Part shown: piece after piece, positions 35,658-45,113 of the stretch
Position numbering within the stretch: position 1 is the stretch's first letter
Layout of the letters: every line of letters starts with the position of its first letter
Source: Thermoprotei archaeon
Lineage (GTDB): Archaea; Thermoproteota; Thermoprotei; Gearchaeales; WAQG01
Assembly (NCBI GenBank): GCA_038881895.1
Contig: JAVZOV010000003.1
Location: forward strand, 1-64,000
Direction of reading: 5' to 3'
DNA: 64,000 bases
The notes under the pieces: generated by a model
Told to the model about the DNA's origin: nothing
Seen by the model: the letters and a program-made list of their open reading frames with translations, nothing else
Database searches by the model: none
Program-made: the position numbers and the translations under genes

Positions 35658-36692
35658 ATGCGAAGTATAGAGTGGATTAACGGTAAAGTAAGGTTTATTG
35701 ATGTGACAAAACTGCCAACCCGTTTAAAGATTGTTGAGACCAGTGATTATAGAGAGTTAGCTGATGCAATCAAATCTATGAAGATAAGAGGGGCACCAGC
35801 TATCGGCGTCGCAGTAGCATTTGGATTGGCGCTTGTGGCATATTGTAGTAATGCTGCTCGTTATGAAGATTTCATAGGTGAACTTAAGCAAGCTGCTCAG
35901 GCTCTTGCAAATGCTCGACCCACTGCAGTGAATGCTTCATGGGCTGCGAACAGAATATTAACAAAAGCTTTATCATACAGTAATCTTTCAGAGGCAAAGA
36001 ATGCAGTTATTAATGAAGCAATAAACATGGCTGAAGAAGATGTACAAGTGAACAAGGCGATAAGCGAATACGGTGCATCGTTAATAAAAGATGGTGATAT
36101 AATAATTACACATTGTAATACTGGTATGTTAGCAACTGTAGATATAGGTACTGCTTTAGGAGTCATAATAAGAGCGCATAAGCAAGGTAAAAAGATAATG
36201 GTATATGTTGATGAGACACGTCCTGCTCTTCAAGGTGCAAGGCTTACTACCTGGGAACTTAAGCAAGCTGGTGTGCCATTTAAGTTAATTGTTGATAGTG
36301 CGGCAGGAATAGTAATGCGGAATAAAGGTGTCACGAAAGTGTTTGTCGGAGCTGATAGGATTTTGCGTGACGGTCACGTGATAAATAAAATTGGCACTTA
36401 TACTCTTTCTGTTTTGGCTAAAACTCACAATGTTGAGTTTTATGTTGTAGCTCCTACATCAAGTTTTGATTTGACAAGACATATTAATGAAGTAATAATA
36501 GAAGAACGTGATTCTAGAGAAGTTACTCATATCAAAGGTAAACGCATTGCACCAAGGAATATTCAAGTTTATAATCCAGTGTTCGACATAACACCGCCCA
36601 AGAATGTTACTGGGATAATAACTGAAAAAGGAATAATCTATCCACCATATTCAGAAAATATACCAAAAATTTTGACACACTTCTCACACTAA
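35658..36692 (+). CDS. mtnA: Methylthioribose-1-phosphate isomerase (aIF2B-like)
   Basis: 344 residues. IRGAPAIGVAVAFGL, ITHCNTGMLATVDIGTALGVI (catalytic Cys) and VDETRPALQGARLTTWEL mark MtnA of the methionine salvage pathway. The homologous ribose-1,5-bisphosphate isomerase is the main alternative, but RGAPAIG favours MtnA. A transposon right end lies 45 bp upstream; the promoter (ATAAAGCTTAAATTC, 35614-35628) lies at the junction. Confidence 0.88.
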   Translation: MRSIEWINGKVRFIDVTKLPTRLKIVETSDYRELADAIKSMKIRGAPAIGVAVAFGLALVAYCSNAARYEDFIGELKQAAQALANARPTAVNASWAANRILTKALSYSNLSEAKNAVINEAINMAEEDVQVNKAISEYGASLIKDGDIIITHCNTGMLATVDIGTALGVIIRAHKQGKKIMVYVDETRPALQGARLTTWELKQAGVPFKLIVDSAAGIVMRNKGVTKVFVGADRILRDGHVINKIGTYTLSVLAKTHNVEFYVVAPTSSFDLTRHINEVIIEERDSREVTHIKGKRIAPRNIQVYNPVFDITPPKNVTGIITEKGIIYPPYSENIPKILTHFSH

Positions 36693-36718
36693 AAAGCTTT
36701 CAGTTTTAAGAAATAATC

Positions 36719-37447
36719 TTATGCTTCATAAAGTATAACTATGTGATTTTTATTTTTCAGCCTCAAGATGTTCATGAGCTTCTTAACATCTGACCTATTT
36801 AAAGAGTATAAATAAAATATTCGATCTACTACAGCACCAGCTGCTAACAGCAATTGGTAGAGAAGGATTTGGCGATTAATATTACTTGGATTTTCTTCAA
36901 AGACAATTACACGATCGTCATTTTTTAACACTCTTTTAGATACATGAAGCATTTCTCTATATTCATCTTGAACTTTTATTGAGAAGTCGCCGGGTGTATA
37001 TTTTTCATCATAAACTAATACCAATGGTTTATTTAATGCATTAGAGATGTACGCCGCAATAATTGCAATTGGTGAGACTCTTGTTACTACTTTATCAATA
37101 TTTTTATTATTACACATGAATTTAAAATAGATCGATATTAACCTTAAATAGTCTGGCATCAGGTTCATTGCGCCATCGTTATTTAAGTAATCATATACTA
37201 TTCTTTGAACTACTTTAGATATGACCCATTGTGTTGTAGCTAATCTTAATATGCGCTCAGTTTTGATTTTGTTGGGAATCGTTTTTCCTGATGCATATTT
37301 GCTAAGAAGGTTTGATGATATTCCTGTTAATTGTGCTATTTCTGAATACGTTAAAAAATTATTCTTAAGAATTCTGATTATGTTAACTGCAGTAAGTTCA
37401 TTTTCGATCTTATCTAATCTTGTGTTTCCATTTTTTTGTGATCTCAT
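36719..37447 (-). CDS. HTH transcription regulator with phosphoribosyltransferase-like domain
   Basis: 242 residues. N-terminal HTH (TYSEIAQLTGISSNLLSKYASGK split over residues 33-55) followed by a type I PRTase fold. In GfcR/PurR-type regulators this domain senses PRPP or nucleotides. The expected acidic PRPP loop is replaced by FEENPSN near residue 195, so catalysis is unlikely. ATG 37447 is chosen because TATA (37470-37486) is about 30 bases upstream. Divergent from the HD phosphohydrolase, which it may control. Confidence 0.6.
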   Translation of the reverse strand: MRSQKNGNTRLDKIENELTAVNIIRILKNNFLTYSEIAQLTGISSNLLSKYASGKTIPNKIKTERILRLATTQWVISKVVQRIVYDYLNNDGAMNLMPDYLRLISIYFKFMCNNKNIDKVVTRVSPIAIIAAYISNALNKPLVLVYDEKYTPGDFSIKVQDEYREMLHVSKRVLKNDDRVIVFEENPSNINRQILLYQLLLAAGAVVDRIFYLYSLNRSDVKKLMNILRLKNKNHIVILYEA

Positions 37448-37677
37448 TATCCTATACAAATACAACTCTAAACATATAAATTATTTATCTTTCTTACTGT
37501 TCAAGAAATTCATTCCAAAGCTCAATGATATTTTTAATAAATTGATAAATCAATTAAACAGATTTTTAGCTAAATTATACGCTTTTTACAATAATTTTTA
37601 ATTTTTGTGAATTTTTCTAATTTTTCAAGAAAACCAAAACTTAAGGTATTTAAGCGTCCTTTGTATACTTATTCAAT

Positions 37678-38865
37678 GTGAAATTGATTAGAGATCCAAT
37701 TCATCAAAATATACTTCTTACAGATTTAGATATAAAAATAATAGATACACGTCCGTTTCAAAGATTAAGAAAAATCAAGCAAACTGGTATGGTTTATTTA
37801 GTATATCCTGGTGCGCAACATACTAGATTTGAACATTCAATAGGTACCAGATATGTCGCTGAACAAATTCTTTTAACGCTTAAGATAAACGGTTTAGAGA
37901 TTACTAAAGATGACGAAAAGTCATTATACGCTGCTGCTCTTTTACATGATATAGGTCATACAGCTTTATCACATTCTATTGGTGATACTATTTTAGGGCC
38001 AGAAAGACATGAGTTAATAGCTAAACAAATTATAAAACATACGGAGATAAACGATGTTCTAGAGAGTGAAGGTTTAGATCCTGATAAAATCTCTGATATG
38101 ATCGTGGGCAAGGCTGATTTTCTTTCTCATATAGTTAGAGGAGAAATTGATGCTGACAGGTTAGATTATCTTCGAAGAGATGCGTATTATTGTGGTGTAG
38201 CATATGGTGTTATAGATACTAGAATATTTACTGAGTATAGGGTTTTTAATGATACTCTGGCCATTTCAAGGAAAGGATTGAGACCTGCGGAATCTGTATT
38301 ATTCGCACGTTATCTTATGTATAATATTGTTTATAATCATAAAACTGTTAGAATTGCATCAACAATGATTTCACGAGCCATTGAATATGCACTCAAAAAT
38401 AATACATTACGCATGGAGGATCTTTATAAGATTGGGGATGAAGAGCTAATGGAAATCCTTATTAAATCTGAAGGTGAACAAAAAAGACTAGCAGAACTAG
38501 TGAATGAGAGAAAACTCTTTAAAAGAGCTTATTATCAGGATTGGGATGAAACAAACAAAGATTTGGTAAAAACATTACTCCAAGCGCGTAGCAATATAGC
38601 ATTGAGAAATAAGTTGGAAGAAGAAATCGCAAATACTGCTGGAGTAAATCTCCAAGATGTTCTAATAGATATACCAGAATTACCCATATTAGAGGAGGCT
38701 GAAGTTAAAATATTAACGAACAGTAATATAGCAGATATTAAAAGTTTGTCACCGCTCTCTGAAGCACTTTCAAGCGCATATAAAAGAGCATGGAATTTTG
38801 CAGTATATACTACGAAGGAAAATAGGGAAATCGTTGCTAAAGTTTCACGAAAAATATTTAAATAA
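37678..38865 (+). CDS. HD-domain phosphohydrolase (dNTPase/SAMHD1-like)
   Basis: 395 residues. HTRFEHSIGTRYVAE, AALLHDIGHTALSHS (HD pair) and GEIDADRLDYLRRDAYYCG are the SAMHD1/dGTPase-like signature. Probably hydrolyses dNTPs or related nucleotides. GTG start at 37678 is leaderless, with TATA GGTATTTAAG at 37645-37654. Cytoplasmic. Confidence 0.85.
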   Translation: MKLIRDPIHQNILLTDLDIKIIDTRPFQRLRKIKQTGMVYLVYPGAQHTRFEHSIGTRYVAEQILLTLKINGLEITKDDEKSLYAAALLHDIGHTALSHSIGDTILGPERHELIAKQIIKHTEINDVLESEGLDPDKISDMIVGKADFLSHIVRGEIDADRLDYLRRDAYYCGVAYGVIDTRIFTEYRVFNDTLAISRKGLRPAESVLFARYLMYNIVYNHKTVRIASTMISRAIEYALKNNTLRMEDLYKIGDEELMEILIKSEGEQKRLAELVNERKLFKRAYYQDWDETNKDLVKTLLQARSNIALRNKLEEEIANTAGVNLQDVLIDIPELPILEEAEVKILTNSNIADIKSLSPLSEALSSAYKRAWNFAVYTTKENREIVAKVSRKIFK

Positions 38866-38870
38866 AAAAT

Positions 38871-39143
38871 TTAGGTTATTTTAAAGTAATTTTTTGCAAG
38901 TATCTCAGAATCTTTTTTACTCATGCCATGTATTGCATTCATGTGTTCGCTCACTAATCTTATCATCCTACTTGTTCTTTCTGAGACTATTTCGGCTCCG
39001 CAATAATCGCATCTCCAATACATTGTTAATAATTTGTTTAATAGTTCCTTTGCATACACAGCGTCTCCGTCAAAACTCTCATCTAGCAATGCTCGTTTTA
39101 GTAGCCAAACTAAATACCTTAATTCGTCCGGCGTCAGTCTCAT
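38871..39143 (-). CDS. Small archaeal zinc-finger-like protein
   Basis: 90 residues: a helical N-terminal half, then WRCDYCGAEIV and SEHMNAIHG, a CxxC...HxxxxH arrangement. Convergent with the HD gene, stop to stop with 5 bp between. Function unknown. Confidence 0.6.
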   Translation of the reverse strand: MRLTPDELRYLVWLLKRALLDESFDGDAVYAKELLNKLLTMYWRCDYCGAEIVSERTSRMIRLVSEHMNAIHGMSKKDSEILAKNYFKIT

Positions 39144-39346
39144 TTTTATACACTAGAGTTAACAATTATTTAACAAAATATATAAATGTAACTGTTTCAT
39201 ATTAATGAAGACTATCAAAAACTTAACATGAAATGTAATGAAAGCTCACTCAAATTAGTCTTTATGATTTTTAGAGGTTAAAGTATGAGGAGTTAAAGTT
39301 AAATATTGCTTTGATAAAAATAATAGTGATCGGTGATGAATAACCA

Positions 39347-40015
39347 ATCGATAAGATAATTAAAAGAAATGAACACTTTCAACTACATGCAAATACATCA
39401 AGAAATCGATGGATCGTCTTCGATGTTGAGGGTGTTCTTGTTGATGGTGAATATCTAGTCGGGCTGGCTAATTTGGTTGGTCTTGGCAAAGTAATTGATG
39501 AGATTACTCGACAAGGATTGTCAGGAGAAGTTAATTGGGATGAAGGATTGATCATGCGTCTTAAAATACTAAATGGTAAAATAAATAAGAAAATGGCAGA
39601 AGAAGTTGCATGGGACCTTCCTCTTATGAAAGGGGCCAAGGAAACTTGTGCTAAATTAAAGGAACTTGGATTTAATATAGCTGCTGTAACAGGCGGATTT
39701 CAATTTCTGGCTGATCGTGTTAAAAAGGAGTTAGAATTAGACATAGTTATTAGTAATAAGTTGTTCTTTGATAGTCAAGAAAGGATTAGTGGAATACTTT
39801 TTGAAGTCAGTTCAGATAAAGCTGCAGCCTTAATGCGTTATATAAATAAACGCATTGTGGATATTGCTGTTGTTGATGGTGCGAACGATTTAACACTATT
39901 TAATATTGCAAAGACCAAGATAGCATTTAATGCTGCGCCAATCGTGGAACTTAAAGCAGACATCTCAATAAAAGAAAAAGATCTAAGTAAAATATTCGAA
40001 TATCTAAAATTCTAA
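39347..40015 (+). CDS. serB: Phosphoserine phosphatase-like HAD enzyme; start unclear
   Basis: The HAD motif I is FDVEGVLVDGEYL (39419-39457), motif II AAVTGGFQF, motif III around VSSDKAAAL and VVDGANDL. The reading frame is open from 39344 but has no ATG, GTG or TTG before motif I. GGTGATG at 39332-39338 supplies an ATG in another frame that stops after seven codons. Either an ATC codon at 39347 (nine bases after GGTGAT) starts it, or one base is missing near 39344 (adding a C joins ATG to the frame). It precedes thrC by 82 bp. Confidence 0.8.
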   Translation: MDKIIKRNEHFQLHANTSRNRWIVFDVEGVLVDGEYLVGLANLVGLGKVIDEITRQGLSGEVNWDEGLIMRLKILNGKINKKMAEEVAWDLPLMKGAKETCAKLKELGFNIAAVTGGFQFLADRVKKELELDIVISNKLFFDSQERISGILFEVSSDKAAALMRYINKRIVDIAVVDGANDLTLFNIAKTKIAFNAAPIVELKADISIKEKDLSKIFEYLKF

Positions 40016-40097
40016 AAGTTTATTTATTTTTAAACTGATTACGAGTTATTTTTAAATATCTGTCTTTTAAGAATAAACGTTAGGTGAGCGTGATGAA

Positions 40098-41285
40098 ATT
40101 GGGAACAAACTCATTTGCATAAACTGTGGAACTGTTTTCGAACCAAACCCATGGTTATTTAAATGTCCGAAATGTGACAGTCTTCTCGAAGTGAAATATT
40201 CAGTAACAAATTTGTCGTGGGATGAATTAAGGAAACGCCCTCTTAGAGTATGGAGGTATAAAGAGCTTTTACCTCACGTAAAAAATCCTATATCTCTAGA
40301 TGAGGGTGGTACTCCGCTCATTCATTCAAACATGTTCGACAATGTTTACATTAAGTTTGAAGGTACTAATCCAACTGGTAGTTTTAAGGATAGGGGCATG
40401 ACTGTAGCAATAACAATAGCAAAAGAGGCAGGTGTTAAATCGGTTATTGTAGCATCAACAGGTAATACTGCTGCGTCTGCATCCGCATATGCGGCTAGAG
40501 CTGGTTTGCAGTGTTATGTATTTATTCCCCAAGGAGCTGTTGCGCAAGGAAAACTAGCGCAAGTTTCATTACATGGTGCTAAGATTATTGAGGTTCAAGG
40601 TAATTTCGACAAGGCATTAGAAATGGTTATTGATGTAGTTAGCAGTAAAACAATTTATCCACTAAACTCCTTTAACCCATGGAGGTTAGAAGGACAAAAA
40701 ACAATAGCATTTGAGATATATGATCAATTGGGTTGTCCAGATTGGGTTGTAGTTCCTGTAGGAAACGCTGGTAATATCTCAGCTATATGGAAGGGCTTCA
40801 AAGAACTTAAAGAACTAGGATTGTGTAATAAATTACCGAAAATGGTTGGAGTTCAGGCTGAAGGTGCATCACCATTAGCCACAGCATGGATGAAAAAACT
40901 GGAAAGGGCACTCTTCATAGAAAACCCAGAAACTATCGCAACAGCAATAAGAATTGGTAAGCCTGTGAATTGGCCTAAAGCATGGAAGGCTGTAAAAGAA
41001 TCTGATGGCCTTTTCATAACAGTAACGGACCACGAAATTACATCAGCGCAGAAACTGTTAGCAAGAAGGGATGGAATTGGGGCAGAACCTGCTGGAGCAG
41101 CTAGTATAGCTGGGTTAAAAAAACTTATTGAACAAAACATAATTAATAGGGAAGAGCTAACCGTGGCGATCGTGACTGCTCATGCCTTGAAAGATCCATC
41201 ATCTACATTAAATGGGTTTAGTATAATGAAAGCTAACCAAGAGGAGCTATTGAATTTGATGAGAGGTGACTTTAATGAAGGTTAG
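40098..41285 (+). CDS. thrC: Threonine synthase; start unclear
   Basis: PLP enzyme turning O-phosphohomoserine into threonine. N-terminal zinc ribbon CINCG...CPKCD, PLP lysine in NPTGSFKDRGM, GNTAASASAYAARA. The conserved frame reaches up to 40098 (ATT), through the whole zinc ribbon, without a standard start. AGGTGAG and an out-of-frame ATG (40093) precede it. One extra G in the GGG at 40101-40103 would join that ATG to the gene. About 395 residues. Overlaps thrB. Confidence 0.85.
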   Translation: MGNKLICINCGTVFEPNPWLFKCPKCDSLLEVKYSVTNLSWDELRKRPLRVWRYKELLPHVKNPISLDEGGTPLIHSNMFDNVYIKFEGTNPTGSFKDRGMTVAITIAKEAGVKSVIVASTGNTAASASAYAARAGLQCYVFIPQGAVAQGKLAQVSLHGAKIIEVQGNFDKALEMVIDVVSSKTIYPLNSFNPWRLEGQKTIAFEIYDQLGCPDWVVVPVGNAGNISAIWKGFKELKELGLCNKLPKMVGVQAEGASPLATAWMKKLERALFIENPETIATAIRIGKPVNWPKAWKAVKESDGLFITVTDHEITSAQKLLARRDGIGAEPAGAASIAGLKKLIEQNIINREELTVAIVTAHALKDPSSTLNGFSIMKANQEELLNLMRGDFNEG

Positions 41286-42186
41286 AGCATACTGTAGTTC
41301 TGCTAATTTAGGGGCTGGTTTTGATGTTGCAGCAGTTGCATTAGATGCATTTTATGATGAAGTCGATGTTTCTGTGAAAACTGGAAATGGACGAATAACT
41401 ACCGAATTTCATGGACCATATTCAGAAAATATCTCACTAGAAGATAATACTGCACTATTAAGTGCCCGACTTCTTTTAACTATGAGCAATGTTGGTGTTG
41501 ATGTAGACATAAAAATTTGGAAAGGTATACCATTAGGACTTGGGTTAGGGGGGAGTGGAGCTACTGCAGTGGCAACTGTGAAAGCATTAAGTTTAGAATT
41601 AGGTTTAAAAATTGATGATATGAGAGTGGCGTCTATAGCTGGACTCTCAGAAAAGGTTGCTGCTGGATCACCACATTACGATAATGTCACGGCTAGTTTA
41701 CTGGGTGGTCTTATAATAATTTATAACCTAAATCCATTAAAAGCATTAAGATTTTATCCTAAAGGATATTTTGTACTTGGTATACCACATGTAAAGACAC
41801 CATCACATAAAACCGAGATAATGAGAATAATAGCTCCTAAAACTTTGTCATTAGAAGTATTACCACATAGCCTTAGTCGTATGGCTGCTTTCATAGCTGG
41901 ACTCTACACTAACTCATTAGAGTTAATAGGACAAAGTATGACAGACAACATAATTGAACCTATAAGAGCATTAATGGTTCCAGCATATGAAAAGTTAAGG
42001 AAATACGTCAAAGAAGCCGGAGCGTTTGGGTTTACAATAAGTGGTGCTGGTCCAAGTGTTATAGCATTAACTGATGAAGAGCATTTAAAAAATGTGATGT
42101 CTGCAATGTCAAAGGCATACAGTGAAGAAAACATTAAAGCAGACGTAATATCTACAAAACCCGCACCACCCGCATCACAAGTTTGA
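41275..42186 (+). CDS. thrB: Homoserine kinase (GHMP family)
   Basis: 303 residues. SSANLGAGFDVAAVALDAF and the ATP loop GIPLGLGLGGSGATAVATV; C-terminal GAFGFTISGAGPSVIALT. ATG 41275 is chosen as GGTGAC lies four bases before; it overlaps the end of thrC by 11 bp, so translation is coupled. Confidence 0.93.
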   Translation: MKVRAYCSSANLGAGFDVAAVALDAFYDEVDVSVKTGNGRITTEFHGPYSENISLEDNTALLSARLLLTMSNVGVDVDIKIWKGIPLGLGLGGSGATAVATVKALSLELGLKIDDMRVASIAGLSEKVAAGSPHYDNVTASLLGGLIIIYNLNPLKALRFYPKGYFVLGIPHVKTPSHKTEIMRIIAPKTLSLEVLPHSLSRMAAFIAGLYTNSLELIGQSMTDNIIEPIRALMVPAYEKLRKYVKEAGAFGFTISGAGPSVIALTDEEHLKNVMSAMSKAYSEENIKADVISTKPAPPASQV

Positions 42187-42662
42187 CATTATCCACGCTA
42201 AAGTTGGAATGTTCTTGCTTCTAAGATGCTCATCGATCTATAGTTCATTGCTCTTTTAGAATCTCAATTCATCACATGGTTAAAACTATATTTTCTTGCC
42301 AAATCTTCATGCAATTACTTACAACAAAAAACTTTAACATTGCTCTCCTCAGAGCTGACTGTGAAAGTTACTTGGACTGTTATCCTAGAAATGGTTATCA
42401 GATCTTAAGAATTCATCTAAACATCGGTTCATCTCCACTAAAACTGCAGATTTTTGATCATTGAAAGAGACTTTGCATGAGAGTTTCTGATTTTAGAGCA
42501 GAAATTATCAATGGATTCAATGTAATTTTTCTATAATAATCTCAGCTCCATTTAACTCTCGTGCATTGATGCACATGCATGATAATGCCCTTCTTCCCAG
42601 GGCAGGATCTTTGTCCTTCAGAGTGGGGAGAGTTCAGTTTATACATCAAGTGAGTTTTATTG
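42187..42662. other. Gene-free stretch with transposon-end relics
   Basis: 42184-42222 (GACATTATCCACGCTAAAGTTGG and following) resembles the right end of the 295 bp repeats, read on the minus strand. 42590-42632 (CCTTCAGAGTGGGGAGAGTTCA) resembles the right-end hairpin at the start of the window. No gene is seen. Confidence 0.4.
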
Positions 42663-43676
42663 CTAAAGAGGTCGTGCAATATAAATGTTATCCTTGTTAC
42701 TAATTATGCGAACGCTCACTTTTTGTCCTTTTTCTAAATCTTCCGATATGACTGTAATTATTCTGTTCTTATTTTTAGGAACGCCAAGCCACTCATTTTT
42801 TAACCAGCCGGGAGCTATTATCTCTACGTTTACTGTAGAATTTTTTTCATAAAGTATTGGCAGAGTAGGTCTCTTTTCAAAACCAAAATCTCTAGGTTTA
42901 GGTATTAACGTCGTTTCATATTTCTTTTCTAACAAACGAAGCCAATTATAAAAATCATCCCATGAAACTTCCCTCATACCTCTTATTTTTCTACCGTATT
43001 TATGAATGAGATACTTTTGTATTGCGAAGGGTGGCCATTTCTTACCTACGCCTATTTTCATACCCCATTCAATAATTTTCATGATTTCATTATCATTTAT
43101 GCCTGGTAACCACAAAGGTACTAGTGTTACGTCTATTGATGTTTCCTTCACAACATATTCCGTCATCTTCATTACATTTGTCACATCGTAAATGAGAGAT
43201 CCTGCGAGGAATTTAGCTTGCTCCTGATTCGTTGTGTCTATGCTTAGATTTATACGATCTAGCCCTGCGCTAGCCAGTTTGTTAATAAGTTCTTTATTTA
43301 GAAATTGTCCATGAGTCTCAACAGCAATACTACTTATATGATTACTTGATCTTAATAGTGATATTAATTCAGGAAGTTTGGAATACGTAAATGGATCTCC
43401 AACGCCATCTATGAGTGCTTCCACATGTCCACCTTTAAATTTAGCAATTTCTATAACCCACTCCGCTAACCACTCTACATCATCTATTACATACTCAGTT
43501 TTTCTCCAATGCGTATAAGGGCCTGCGTCCACACTACAGAAAATACAATTAAGATTACATAAACTAGTAGGCCTAACTTGAAGTATATTAGTACCCCTAT
43601 CAATCACTCCAAACGCTATATGTCCAACTAAGGGAATTGGCCTTGTTATCCTAACCACATTCGCATTATTTGTCAT
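42663..43676 (-). CDS. Radical SAM protein, unassigned function
   Basis: 337 residues. LCNLNCIFCSVDAGPY gives the CxxxCxxC cluster motif. DGVGDPFTY and ETHGQF follow in the barrel. The last ~70 residues look like a TRAM-type OB fold (KGQKVSVRIISNKDNIYIA), suggesting an RNA or macromolecular substrate. Conserved in TACK archaea as far as I recall; reaction unknown. Confidence 0.75.
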   Translation of the reverse strand: MTNNANVVRITRPIPLVGHIAFGVIDRGTNILQVRPTSLCNLNCIFCSVDAGPYTHWRKTEYVIDDVEWLAEWVIEIAKFKGGHVEALIDGVGDPFTYSKLPELISLLRSSNHISSIAVETHGQFLNKELINKLASAGLDRINLSIDTTNQEQAKFLAGSLIYDVTNVMKMTEYVVKETSIDVTLVPLWLPGINDNEIMKIIEWGMKIGVGKKWPPFAIQKYLIHKYGRKIRGMREVSWDDFYNWLRLLEKKYETTLIPKPRDFGFEKRPTLPILYEKNSTVNVEIIAPGWLKNEWLGVPKNKNRIITVISEDLEKGQKVSVRIISNKDNIYIARPL

Positions 43677-43827
43677 ATTAATAATTCTACACAGAATCTA
43701 TCTAAAAACTATTTAAAAAATTATCTATCCAATACATTTTATAATCAAAATTTTATTACGTAAATACTAATAGAAATTATAAAGTAAAAGTTATTACTAC
43801 GTAATTTTGTACTACTAATGATATATA

Positions 43828-45111
43828 ATGACTGATAGGACTAAAGCACTGTTTGAATCTGCAAAAAAATTCTTGCCCGGTGGTGTTACTTATGCTATAA
43901 GGTTTTTTGAACCACATCCGATTTATGTTGAGAGAGCAAAGGGTAGCAGGATTTGGGATGTAGATGGTAACGAATACATCGATTTTTGGATGTCTCATGG
44001 AGCTGTTGTGGTAGGCCATAATTACGAACCAATAATAAATGCAGTCAAAGAACAATTAGAATACGGAATACACCTGGGTTGGAGTAATGAATGGGAAATC
44101 AAATGGGCTAAGGCTGTATGTGAGTGGTTCGATGCAGATATGGTGAGACCGGCAAATAGTGGTACTGAGGCAAACATGTATGCAATTAGACTTGCTAGAG
44201 CATACACTAAAAGAACAAAAATCGGTAAGTTTGAGGGAGGATGGCATGGAGGTTATGATGCCCTTCATAAAGGAGTATCATATCCATACGATAAACCAGC
44301 ATCGTTAGGATTAACAGAGGATGTAATAAAGGATACAATATTATTGCCGTTTAATGATCTTGATGGTGTTCAGAAAAGAATTGACAAACTAGAACTAGCA
44401 GCAATAATAGTTGAACCAGTTATGGGTGTAGCAGGCAATATACCAGCTGAAAAAGAATTCTTAAAAGGATTAAGAGAATTGTGTGATGAAAGAGGAATAA
44501 TATTAATATTTGATGAGGTTATAACAGGTTTTCGATTTTACAAAGGTGCTCAACATTATTATAATGTTAAACCTGACATCATAACAACTGGTAAAGCGGT
44601 CGGTGGTCAATATTTTCCGGGTGCCGGTGCATTCTGCGGCAGAGCTGACATCATGGAACTCTTGGATCAAACTAAAATACCTCATTTCTGGGAGAGAGTT
44701 TTCCACGGAGGAACATACGTAGGAAATACGTTAACAATGAGAGCTGGATACACTCTTATAGAAGAGCTCAAAAGTAAGCATGATACAATTTATACTTACT
44801 TAAACAAGCTTGGAGACTTAATGAGAAAGGAATTGGAGAACATCTTTTCTAAGAAGGGTTTTGAAGCTTATATTACTGGTTTGGGATCTCTGGTTGGCAT
44901 TCATTTTACAAAAGAGAAACCTATAAATGGTCTGACTGCAGAAAGAACAAAAGATAGCATTTTAGCTGAAAAGATGTTTCGTTATATGGTAAACAATAAG
45001 ATACTTTATCAGTCACCAACGAAACCACACCTCTTTCTTTCTACCGCACACACAAAACAGGATATAGAAAAATTCTTAGCACTCACAGAAAATTTCATAA
45101 AAAATCAATGA
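43828..45111 (+). CDS. Class III aminotransferase, glutamate-1-semialdehyde aminomutase-like
   Basis: 427 residues. LPGGVTYAIRFFEPHPIYVERAKG split around residue 13-35, NSGTEANMYAIRLAR, IFDEVITGFR, PLP lysine in ITTGKAVGGQ, and GGTYVGN. Close to HemL but no other haem gene is adjacent and IRFFEPHPIY departs from the HemL consensus, so another amino-transfer substrate is possible. Convergent with the dehydrogenase downstream (2 bp apart). Confidence 0.75.
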   Translation: MTDRTKALFESAKKFLPGGVTYAIRFFEPHPIYVERAKGSRIWDVDGNEYIDFWMSHGAVVVGHNYEPIINAVKEQLEYGIHLGWSNEWEIKWAKAVCEWFDADMVRPANSGTEANMYAIRLARAYTKRTKIGKFEGGWHGGYDALHKGVSYPYDKPASLGLTEDVIKDTILLPFNDLDGVQKRIDKLELAAIIVEPVMGVAGNIPAEKEFLKGLRELCDERGIILIFDEVITGFRFYKGAQHYYNVKPDIITTGKAVGGQYFPGAGAFCGRADIMELLDQTKIPHFWERVFHGGTYVGNTLTMRAGYTLIEELKSKHDTIYTYLNKLGDLMRKELENIFSKKGFEAYITGLGSLVGIHFTKEKPINGLTAERTKDSILAEKMFRYMVNNKILYQSPTKPHLFLSTAHTKQDIEKFLALTENFIKNQ

Positions 45112-45113
45112 TT

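Noticed and set aside
40090-40130. Threonine-rich leader peptide attenuator before thrC
   Set aside because: The short upstream frame (MKLGTNSFA) has no run of regulatory codons and no terminator-like hairpin. A frame problem is the simpler reading.
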